NCBI GenBank assembly: GCA_002320665.1
Contig: DCKO01000116.1
Location: forward strand, 1-11,445
DNA length: 11,445 nt
Source of the DNA: Micavibrio sp. UBA1672
GTDB lineage: Bacteria > Pseudomonadota > Alphaproteobacteria > Micavibrionales > Micavibrionaceae
Direction of reading: 5' to 3'
The position numbers and the translations under genes were made by a program. Under the pieces are notes generated by a model. It saw only the letters and a program-made list of their open reading frames with translations. It did not search any database and was not told the origin of the DNA. Numbering within the stretch: position 1 is the stretch's first letter; the number at the start of each line of letters is the position of its first letter. Shown here one piece after another: positions 1 to 6,291 of the stretch.

Positions 1-355
1 CCTTGGTCGGAATGAATAACCCAGGCAGCAATCTTTCATCGATATCATCCAACTCGGATTCTGCTTTACGGCAATGAAATCCGATATGTGCCATTGTATT
101 AAGGACATCGGCTTCATCCATTTTATCTTGGTGATATGGCAGGGATTCCAGAATATGTTGCACTTTGCAGGCAGGATCTATCTTGAGGATCAGCGCACAA
201 AGGCAGACCTCCCACGCGCCATTTTCATGAAAATTATCACGACCCGTCTTAGCCAAAAGCTCCAGCATGTTAAGAATTGGCTGGCTATCCACGAAGCGCT
301 CATATGCCGCTGCGTTATTTTGTATTTCTTCTTGCGCAACATTCTCTTGTCTCAT
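1..355 (-). CDS. Probable type I secretion ABC transporter subunit, N-terminal part only (runs off left edge)
   Basis: About 118 N-terminal residues are visible, read from an ATG at 355, starting MRQENVAQEEIQNNAAAYER. The start is well supported: its ATG overlaps the TGA stop of the preceding ABC gene (ATGA, 352-355), and an AGGAG lies about eight bases upstream, inside that gene. The fragment is soluble in character, with no membrane segment yet. It contains LNTMAHIGFHCR, then LDDIDERLLPGLFIPTK just before the edge. Such a leading domain of about 120-150 residues before the membrane part is usual in type I secretion ABC proteins that carry an inactive C39-peptidase-like or related domain. 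The cysteines in EVCLCAL do not form an obvious QxxxxxCG peptidase motif. I infer that this is the second half of a heterodimeric exporter with the neighbouring ABC protein. No ATPase motif is inside the window, so the family call rests on context and on resemblance from memory. Confidence 0.6.
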   Translation of the reverse strand, partial: MRQENVAQEEIQNNAAAYERFVDSQPILNMLELLAKTGRDNFHENGAWEVCLCALILKIDPACKVQHILESLPYHQDKMDEADVLNTMAHIGFHCRKAESELDDIDERLLPGLFIPTK

Positions 356-2073
356 AAGCGTAGCTCCTTATAGGGGCTGATATTCCCTTTATGTTTGGGT
401 TTTGTATTTTCAAGAAGCTTTCCGCTTTCCAGAATATAGTGACGATCTGCCAAGCTACGAATATTGCGGTCATCCGAGATCAATATCATGCTGGCTTTTC
501 CTTTCAGGCGGGCCAACAGACTATAGATCATAGCATAGCCATCCTTATCCAAGGCTCGGTCTGCATTATCAAAGAGAATTAGGCGCGGCTTTGTGGCCAA
601 AGCCCTGATAATGGCAATTCGCTGTTTTAAGCCGGGTGTAATATTATCCGAGCTGTTGCCACTCAGGAACGTGTCGAAACCTCCGGGCAGTTTTGCAACA
701 TCCTTATCGACATTTAACAAGGCGGCAACTTCTTTGGCTTGAGATTCCTTTATCTGGCCAAAACAGGTGATGTTATCTCTGATTGTACCTCTGAAAATGA
801 GGCTTTCACTTCGCACATAGCCAATATGCCTGACCAGTTCTTCGGGTGTATATGTATTGATATTTTCACCATCAATTATTATGTGGCCGCCTGTGGGTGC
901 GTATATACCTGCCATAATATCCATTAAGGTGGTTTTGCCAACGCCATGCTCACCGGAAATTAAAACGGCATCGCCTTGTGCAAGTTGCAGGTTAATATTT
1001 TTAAAGATTGGCGTATCATCATCGCTATATTGGAATGAGATATCGTGTGCATCTAATTCTCCCGCCGAGAGAATATCCTGACTATTTAGGCGCGTTTGCG
1101 CTTTAATCTGCGGTGTATCAAATAATTCCTTGACATTATCCTGTGCTAGTGAAAAATCTTGATATCTTGCCCATAAGGCCAGCGCTTTTTGAATAGGCTG
1201 CATCATACGTCCCGAAAGTAATAATACGGCGATAAGCCCCCCTGTGGTTAACATATGCTGCAGCACAAACCAAGCGCCTGTTGTTATGACCGCAGCCACC
1301 ATAATATGAGAAAATATTGCTCCCATATTAAAGGTGCTGGCGGTTTCCTGCGTGACGTTATAATTTTCAAAGGTAGAGTTTTCTTTCAAAGCCTCGTAAC
1401 GACGCTCAAAGAGTTTTTCCAGCGCAAAGGCCTTTAAGGTATGCACGCCTTCCAGTGCCTCAATCAGGAAATTAAAGCGCTCGTCATCAGCCTTTTCCCG
1501 CGCCTTGAGAGCGCAGCGCAAGCTATAGCCTTTTAATAGTGAGGTCAGAATAAAAGCTGTCAGGATTAACGCCGGTATAACGGCAAGCCAGCCTCCGATA
1601 TAGACAATCAAGCCAAAGAATAATGGTACGAAGGCCAACTCTGCAATCACGGTCAAGGCAAAGCCATTATAAAAATCCTTGAGTTTGCCGACAGAGCTCA
1701 TTCGGTGTAAATGCTCGCCAATACCATAAGAGCCCATTTTCATTAAATCTGCATTAAGAACTTTGTTCATGGCATTACATGCTATGCGGTGTTCGTATGC
1801 TGCGCCGGAACGACCAATAACATAGGCGCGTGACAGGCGCAGCATAGCTTCTAGAATAACGGCCAAGCACACTCCGGCAATCAATACCGGAAGTGTGCCT
1901 GTCCCCGGGTTGGGAAGAATGCGGTCATAGACTTGCAATGTCATAACCGGTAATGCCAAAGAAAGAATATTAATCGCCAGTGTGCAAAGCAAAAGCGAAT
2001 ATGTACTTTGCTCAAAACCATCCGGCTTCAGAAAATCTTTCTGAAAATTTTGTCCCAACCCGATAGAAATCAT
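352..2073 (-). CDS. Type I secretion-type ABC transporter (permease fused to ATPase) with a degenerate ATPase site
   Basis: This 573-residue half-transporter has an N-terminal membrane domain fused to a C-terminal nucleotide-binding domain. Hydrophobic segments lie roughly at 23-45, 60-82, 138-183 and 248-300, followed by the ATPase from about 345. Walker A is intact (GEHGVGKTT, 374-382). The other ATPase elements are not. The Q-loop position reads YVRSES instead of YVPQ (S422). The signature reads ITPGLKQR (478-485) instead of LSGGQ. Walker B reads LILFDNAD, with Asn503 where the catalytic Glu belongs, and the switch His is Asp534 (LISDDR). It may still bind nucleotide but is unlikely to hydrolyse it well alone, so a partner is expected; the overlapping downstream gene is the obvious candidate. 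The start ATG lies one base after the stop of the acidic protein gene, which suggests translational coupling. The family is the type I exporters of HlyB/PrtD style; here the likely substrate is the upstream acidic protein. Confidence 0.9.
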   Translation of the reverse strand: MISIGLGQNFQKDFLKPDGFEQSTYSLLLCTLAINILSLALPVMTLQVYDRILPNPGTGTLPVLIAGVCLAVILEAMLRLSRAYVIGRSGAAYEHRIACNAMNKVLNADLMKMGSYGIGEHLHRMSSVGKLKDFYNGFALTVIAELAFVPLFFGLIVYIGGWLAVIPALILTAFILTSLLKGYSLRCALKAREKADDERFNFLIEALEGVHTLKAFALEKLFERRYEALKENSTFENYNVTQETASTFNMGAIFSHIMVAAVITTGAWFVLQHMLTTGGLIAVLLLSGRMMQPIQKALALWARYQDFSLAQDNVKELFDTPQIKAQTRLNSQDILSAGELDAHDISFQYSDDDTPIFKNINLQLAQGDAVLISGEHGVGKTTLMDIMAGIYAPTGGHIIIDGENINTYTPEELVRHIGYVRSESLIFRGTIRDNITCFGQIKESQAKEVAALLNVDKDVAKLPGGFDTFLSGNSSDNITPGLKQRIAIIRALATKPRLILFDNADRALDKDGYAMIYSLLARLKGKASMILISDDRNIRSLADRHYILESGKLLENTKPKHKGNISPYKELRL

Positions 2074-2074
2074 G

Positions 2075-4009
2075 TTATCCGAATAATCCCCCTAAAGCTC
2101 CGCCGCCTGAATCCGGATCTACATCCAGAATACCAAGCCCTTCACCTACTGTGCCTAAAGGATCAGGCAAAATATCGCCATCCCCACCAGCATCTTGAAC
2201 CAAATCGTCGAAAAGACCGCCAACTTCATCAATGGGGTTTTCCGTCCAGCTTGCATCATCCTGAGAATCTGTCTCTGCATTGTCCTGACCGCCATCAAGC
2301 AGGCCAAGCATGTCATCCAGAACGTCCCCACCAGAGAGGATATCTTCGACGATTTCGGTTGTGTCTTCGATTGCATCTTCAAAGGTTTCTTCAGCTGTTT
2401 GTTCTGCCTCACCAGTAATGAGATCATCGACCAAATCCGTAACACCATCCAAAGAATCCCCTGTAAGTTCATCTACGACATCCGTTACACCTTCGACTAC
2501 GGCATCCGCAATATCTGTCACTTCATCTGTAACATCTTCGGCAAGATCGGTGAGTTCATCTGTCGCACCGCCAATCAGATCATCAACAAGCTCTCCTGCG
2601 TCGGCTTCGACTTGGTCAACCAAATCAGTCAAGCCGACGTCAAGATCGCTATCATCAAGTAAATCATCTACTACGTTCGTTACATCGTTAATCGTATCCT
2701 CAACTGCATCAGTAAGGTCTTCCGTTGCACCGCCTGTAAGGTCATCAACCACCTCACCAGCATCTTGTGCAATATTATCAACAGCTTCTGTAACACTATC
2801 TGTATCACCGGCTAAAAGATCATCGACTACGTCAGTGACTTCATCGACAGTTTCTTCAACCAAATCTGTAATATCATCTGTTGCACCGCCTGTAAGATCA
2901 TCCAGAAGCTCATCAGCTCCAGTCGCTACGTTATCAAGATTGGTTGTTACATTGTTAACGACATCCTCGACGGTTACATCGAAATCCTGTGTTAGTTCGG
3001 ATGTTCCTATGACGGCATCTAGTGTACCGCCAATACTTTGATCGCCGATTGTACCCAGAATATCTCCCAGACCTGCAATATCGAGATCATTTAAACTGTT
3101 TAGTGTATTTTCAAGGTTTTGCGTTAAGCTTTCGACATCTGTTAAATCCGCGATATCCAGATTAATATCAATATCACCGACGATATCTTCGAGTATATCA
3201 AGGTCAATTTCCGGCGTATTCAGGCCCGCAATGGAGATATCTCTGCCATCATCCACATCGCCGCCGCCGAGCAGATCAAAATTAATGCCTGCACCAAGTA
3301 TATCTATAACCGGAATGCTCAGACCTGTGAGATCATCGACGATAGAAGCCAGATTTTCTGTTGTTGCACCGAGATCAAGTGCACCTTCGATACTATCATC
3401 TATTGTAACCCCAAGACCCGTTTCGATAGTATCCAGAATGTCCAGATCCAGATCTAAAGACAATTCAGTATCAAGATCGTAATAATTATTTGTTGTTTTC
3501 TCATTGGATTCCGTATCAATTCTACGATTGGAATTGTTGTTAGAATTATTTGTGACCGGAGTATTAACCTCGGAAAAATCCGCCGTCGATAAATTAAGAT
3601 TAGATTCAGGGTCAAATGAAGCAACATCAGAGGATAATGTTGATACACCTATAGAGCCAATTGTTGTATTAGAATAATTACCTTCACTACCAACAATTTC
3701 TACACCTTCACCTGTGTCATCTGTAACAGGGCGATCCGTATCGATTGGTTGCTTTAATGCGCCAAGATCAAGACCATTTTCATCGTAAACACCGTCATTT
3801 AAGGCTTGCATGGCCTCTGTTTGTGAGGCTTGCAAGCTCGCATAGGCCATATTACCCGAGCCGAATAGGCTTTCTGTTACTCCATCCAGATCATCAGCCG
3901 AATATTGATCAGCATCCAGCTTTCCATTTGGTATAAACACAGGCACATCCAGAGCGTCATCCAGTTCTGTTTGTGGTGCTGTATTTTTGTCTTGTGTAAC
4001 TTTAGCCAT
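2075..4009 (-). CDS. Extremely acidic repeat protein of unknown function, candidate type I secretion substrate
   Basis: I do not recognise this 644-residue protein. The start is placed at ATG 4009 (MAKVTQDKNTAPQ) because a purine-rich GAGAGTAAGG lies just upstream. An in-frame ATG at 4051 would add a basic 14-residue tail with no ribosome site. There is no signal peptide and no membrane segment. The N-terminal part (1-256) is acidic and polar, with an Asn/Ser-rich stretch near 154-180 and the last basic residue (Arg) at 256. From there to the end, 388 residues hold no Lys, Arg, His or Cys, and they are dominated by Asp, Glu, Leu, Val, Thr and Gly. Three tandem units of 52-54 residues occupy about 362-521, each opening near DDLTGGAT or DDLIGGAT. 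The C-terminus (SGGGALGGLFG) is Gly-rich and ends hydrophobic, which would suit an uncleaved C-terminal secretion signal. No RTX nonapeptide series is present. Its place one base ahead of the ABC gene suggests it is the exported cargo. A surface, matrix or Ca-binding role is speculation. Confidence 0.85.
   Translation of the reverse strand: MAKVTQDKNTAPQTELDDALDVPVFIPNGKLDADQYSADDLDGVTESLFGSGNMAYASLQASQTEAMQALNDGVYDENGLDLGALKQPIDTDRPVTDDTGEGVEIVGSEGNYSNTTIGSIGVSTLSSDVASFDPESNLNLSTADFSEVNTPVTNNSNNNSNRRIDTESNEKTTNNYYDLDTELSLDLDLDILDTIETGLGVTIDDSIEGALDLGATTENLASIVDDLTGLSIPVIDILGAGINFDLLGGGDVDDGRDISIAGLNTPEIDLDILEDIVGDIDINLDIADLTDVESLTQNLENTLNSLNDLDIAGLGDILGTIGDQSIGGTLDAVIGTSELTQDFDVTVEDVVNNVTTNLDNVATGADELLDDLTGGATDDITDLVEETVDEVTDVVDDLLAGDTDSVTEAVDNIAQDAGEVVDDLTGGATEDLTDAVEDTINDVTNVVDDLLDDSDLDVGLTDLVDQVEADAGELVDDLIGGATDELTDLAEDVTDEVTDIADAVVEGVTDVVDELTGDSLDGVTDLVDDLITGEAEQTAEETFEDAIEDTTEIVEDILSGGDVLDDMLGLLDGGQDNAETDSQDDASWTENPIDEVGGLFDDLVQDAGGDGDILPDPLGTVGEGLGILDVDPDSGGGALGGLFG
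2447..2926 (-). repeat. Three tandem 52-54 residue coding repeats in the acidic protein
   Basis: The units lie at 2771-2926, 2609-2770 and 2447-2608 on the minus strand. Each starts near AGELVDD or AGEVVDD, continues with D-L-T/I-GGAT-D/E-D/E-L/I-TD, then a VTDVVDDLL-like segment. At DNA level (plus strand) the conserved core GCACCGCC plus about 12 bases recurs at 2883, 2727 and 2565, spaced 156 and 162 bases, which are exact multiples of three. Short VTD/VVDDL sub-motifs recur inside and after the third unit (for example near 2410-2480), so the array shades into degenerate copies. The copies differ in many bases, which argues for old duplication held by selection on the protein. Confidence 0.85.
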
Positions 4010-4090
4010 AAACCTTACTCTCTTTTTTTCAAATAAAACTTGCAAGAGCATTCAATTTATCAGTTTAAAGTTGTAACAATCTAAATTTTG

Positions 4091-4130
4091 TGTTTCAGTT
4101 ATATGAAGAAATGTTTCAGCTCTGTTACAG
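4091..4130 (+). promoter_or_regulatory. Direct TGTTnCAG boxes upstream of the response regulator gene, likely OmpR/PhoB-type operator
   Basis: TGTTTCAG occurs at 4091-4098 and 4112-4119, and TGTTACAG at 4123-4130. The starts are 21 and 11 bases apart, that is about two turns and one turn of DNA, all in the same orientation. Direct repeats with an 11-base period are how PhoB, PhoP and OmpR-type dimers bind. A related element in the opposite orientation (TGTTACA on the minus strand) is at 4072-4078. The boxes lie between the divergent secretion operon and the regulator gene, so they could control both. Binding by the regulator encoded next door is an inference. Confidence 0.5.
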
Positions 4131-4139
4131 ATAACACCT

Positions 4140-4145
4140 TAATAT
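4140..4145 (+). promoter_or_regulatory. Possible -10 element (TAATAT) for the response regulator gene
   Basis: TAATAT begins nine bases after the last TGTTACAG box; an overlapping alternative TATTAT lies at 4143-4148. No good TTGACA-like -35 sits at the right distance. Instead the boxes occupy the -35 region, as in activator-dependent pho-type promoters. Transcription would start near 4152, leaving a leader of only about a dozen bases before the ATG at 4164, which has no clear ribosome-binding sequence. This is motif reading only. Confidence 0.3.
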
Positions 4146-4163
4146 TATTTGGATTTTTTACGC

Positions 4164-4880
4164 ATGGATACCGTCTTGGTTGTTGAAGATGACAAACTCA
4201 TCAGGGAAATTCTTAAATCAGGGCTGGAAAAAGATAACTACATCATTTTCGAGGCAGCAAACGGGACAAGATCAGTTGAAATTGTCAAAAACCATGATGT
4301 TGACCTTATCTTGCTTGATTTATATTTGCCTGACGGTAATGGTCTGGATTATATGAAAGATATCCGGCAATACACAAATGTGCCAATTATTATCCTGAGC
4401 GGGAAAAATGAGAAGGCTGTGAAAGTTAGCGGGCTTGAGCAAGGGGCTGATGACTATGTCCATAAGCCTTTTGATATAGACGAGCTGAAAGCCCGCATAA
4501 AAGCAAATTTACGTCGTTATCATGAACAGGATAATATGCCGGAGCCTAGGAATGGTCATTATAGGGATATTGTTAAATTCGGACACTGGACGCTGGATCG
4601 TAAGCAATATCAGGTTTTTGATGAAGCTGAAAAATCCGTTGATTTGACTGTACAGGAATTCGAGCTTTTAAATCATCTCATTTGTAATGCAGGACAAATA
4701 TTAAAGCGTGATGAACTATCCGAAATCTTGCGGCAAGAGAATTATATGCCCACACCCCGGGCCATAGATGTAAAAATTACACGACTGCGAAAAAAACTTG
4801 AAAATGATGCTGCTCAGCGGGAGATCATTAAAACTATTCGCGGCCTTGGCTATATGTTTAATGCTGCCCTTCTGGATTAA
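4164..4880 (+). CDS. OmpR/PhoB-family two-component response regulator
   Basis: The 238-residue protein has the two standard domains. The receiver domain (about 1-115) shows the acidic pair E8-D9-D10, phosphoacceptor Asp52 in LILLDLYLPDGNG, Ser79 (IIILSGKN), Tyr98 and Lys101 (DYVHKPFD), so all switch residues are present. The C-terminal winged helix (about 135-236) has LTVQEFELLNHL, the recognition-helix region RAIDVKITRLRKKLE and the wing IIKTIRGLGYMF. I chose the ATG at 4164, which opens directly on the first receiver strand; a TTG at 4149 would add five residues. It is transcribed away from the acidic protein and ABC operon and towards the TolC gene 106 bases downstream. No histidine kinase gene is in the window. 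Control of one or both flanking transcription units, and of itself through the upstream boxes, is likely from layout but not proven. Confidence 0.93.
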   Translation: MDTVLVVEDDKLIREILKSGLEKDNYIIFEAANGTRSVEIVKNHDVDLILLDLYLPDGNGLDYMKDIRQYTNVPIIILSGKNEKAVKVSGLEQGADDYVHKPFDIDELKARIKANLRRYHEQDNMPEPRNGHYRDIVKFGHWTLDRKQYQVFDEAEKSVDLTVQEFELLNHLICNAGQILKRDELSEILRQENYMPTPRAIDVKITRLRKKLENDAAQREIIKTIRGLGYMFNAALLD

Positions 4881-4902
4881 ATACCCGTCAACATACAAAC
4901 GT

Positions 4903-4926
4903 GTTTCTTAACCTTTTGTTAGAAAC
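4903..4926. repeat. Imperfect inverted repeat between the regulator and TolC genes
   Basis: GTTTCTTAAC (4903-4912) is followed by the five-base spacer CTTTT and then GTTAGAAAC (4918-4926). The arms pair over nine base pairs with one bulged T. The stem is AT-rich and no run of T follows directly, so it is a weak terminator at best. It could equally be an operator ahead of the TolC gene, whose start codon is 60 bases downstream. The remaining bases in this gap (4927-4986) are AT-rich, with no convincing promoter at standard spacing. Confidence 0.4.
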
Positions 4927-4986
4927 TTGAATGCATTTTGTAATCTATAGTTGTCTATTTGTTCAATTTCTGGACGGGAAAAAATC

Positions 4987-6291
4987 ATGCGAAAAAAACT
5001 TCTAATCACAGCAACGCTGTTCTGCGTTTCAATGCAAAATCCGGCTTTGGCCCAGCAGCAAAATAGCTATATGGAGCTTGGGGATTTCATGAAAATTGTT
5101 TACAAGAAAAACCCAAGTATTCTGGCTGCACGGGAAGAGCTTGAAGAAACGAAAGAGCTTTATCCGCAAGCTCGTTCCGGCTGGTTGCCCAATATAAACG
5201 GTGAAGCCAGTATTTATGCGACAGATATAGAGAGTAGTAATTTCTCCGAAGGGACTGGTGCAACAACCAAAGATATTACACTTAGCGTTGATCAACCGAT
5301 CTGGCGCGGCGGCAGAACTTTTGCGGAAACCGCGCAAGCACGCAAGTTAATCCATGCGGGGCGCGCTGTATTACGCCAAGCCGAGCAGGATATTTTCTTA
5401 CAAACAGCCTCTATTTACATGAATTTGCTGCGCGATAAGGAATTACTGGATTTGCGTATACGCAATGAAAAAGTTCTGATGAAGGAATTAAAGGCGGCAT
5501 GGGAGCGCATGGATATTGGCGATATCACCGATACAGATGTACAACAAGCCAAAGCCCGATTATCGCGCGCGAAAACCGAGCGTATTGAGGCACAAAGAAA
5601 TTATGATATCAGCAAGGCAGAATTCGAGGAAATCGTTGGCGTTAACCCGCCCGAGAAATTAAGGATTCCGTATATGCGCTTTGATATCCCTAGCGAAATC
5701 TCCGAGATGATTAGAATAGCACAAGAGCAAAATCCTGAAATTCTTATGGCGCACTATGAAAAGGAAGCGGCTGATCATGGGGCAGATGCCACTTTTCGTG
5801 AGCTTTTACCGCAAATTTCAGCCTTTGCATCCTATAACAAACAATATGACCCACAGCCCGGCATTGTCGAGAGCAGCGAGACCGAGACAATCGGCTTGCG
5901 CGCCAGAATATCCTTCTATAGTGGCGGCGCTACACGCTCCCGCATCAGAGAAGCCAAACGCAACGCCAAAAGGCATGATTATGAGATTCAGGAAATGCGT
6001 AGACAGGTCCGTCAAGAGGTTATCAGTAACTGGCGGTCTTATGAAACGGCTAAGCAGCGCACGGAAAACACAAAGCAGGAGATAGATGCTGCAGAAAAAG
6101 CCCTAACAGGTGTGCGCGAAGAAGCCCGCTTGGGCCAGCGCACAGTTCTAGATATTCTTGATGCGGATAAAGAGGTGATTGATGCCAAGACTTCGCTGGC
6201 AAATGCCCGCAGGGACGAGATCATCACCAAGTTTGCTCTTGCCAATTCTCTGGGTATGCTGACTGCGGACCGTTTAATAAACGCCCAGTGA
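4987..6291 (+). CDS. TolC-family outer-membrane channel protein
   Basis: The 434-residue precursor begins at ATG 4987 with a clear Sec signal peptide, MRKKLLITATLFCVSMQNPALA, probably cleaved before Gln23. A GGGA precedes the start. Earlier in-frame TTG 4951 would bury the signal peptide behind 12 extra residues. The mature part shows the duplicated outer-membrane efflux organisation. Long helical stretches (for example ELLDLRIRNEKVLMKELKAA, and near the C-terminus TVLDILDADKEVIDAKTSLA) alternate with beta segments such as ITLSVDQPIWRGG and IGLRARISFYSGG. The end LANSLGMLTADRLI is typical of TolC proteins of type I secretion systems, and there is no lipobox. Such proteins form trimers spanning the outer membrane and periplasm. 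The neighbouring RND operon has its own outer-membrane factor, so this one more likely serves the secretion operon across the regulator gene. Its 3' end overlaps the convergent lipoprotein gene by 18 bases. Confidence 0.93.
   Translation: MRKKLLITATLFCVSMQNPALAQQQNSYMELGDFMKIVYKKNPSILAAREELEETKELYPQARSGWLPNINGEASIYATDIESSNFSEGTGATTKDITLSVDQPIWRGGRTFAETAQARKLIHAGRAVLRQAEQDIFLQTASIYMNLLRDKELLDLRIRNEKVLMKELKAAWERMDIGDITDTDVQQAKARLSRAKTERIEAQRNYDISKAEFEEIVGVNPPEKLRIPYMRFDIPSEISEMIRIAQEQNPEILMAHYEKEAADHGADATFRELLPQISAFASYNKQYDPQPGIVESSETETIGLRARISFYSGGATRSRIREAKRNAKRHDYEIQEMRRQVRQEVISNWRSYETAKQRTENTKQEIDAAEKALTGVREEARLGQRTVLDILDADKEVIDAKTSLANARRDEIITKFALANSLGMLTADRLINAQ

Noticed and set aside
74..373. 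Plus-strand open frame of 99 codons at the left edge
   Set aside because: It is antisense to the minus-strand gene that begins with the ATGA overlap at 355 and has a good ribosome site. The plus frame has no family features.
2447..2926. Regular short DNA repeats that might suggest a CRISPR array
   Set aside because: Copies are imperfect, the spacing is 156 and 162 bases (codon multiples), and the intervening DNA is also related. This is a protein repeat.
2310..3041. Long plus-strand open frame of 243 codons, very rich in Ser, opposite the acidic protein gene
   Set aside because: It is the complement of the GAT/GAC/GAA-rich acidic repeats, which read as Ser codons on the other strand. The minus-strand frame is longer, joins an operon and has a ribosome site.
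2075..3300. RTX calcium-binding nonapeptides in the acidic protein
   Set aside because: Only isolated GGDVDDGRD-like and GGDGDILPD-like stretches occur. There is no series of GGxGxDxxx units at nine-residue spacing.
4010..4051. Earlier ATG (4051) for the acidic protein
   Set aside because: It would add 14 mostly hydrophobic and basic residues out of character with the rest, with no ribosome-binding sequence. The ATG at 4009 has GAGAGTAAGG just before it.
4951..4986. TTG start at 4951 for the TolC protein and TTG start at 4149 for the regulator
   Set aside because: The first would hide a perfect N-terminal signal peptide behind 12 residues. The second adds five residues before the first receiver strand. 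ATG starts at 4987 and 4164 fit the families better.
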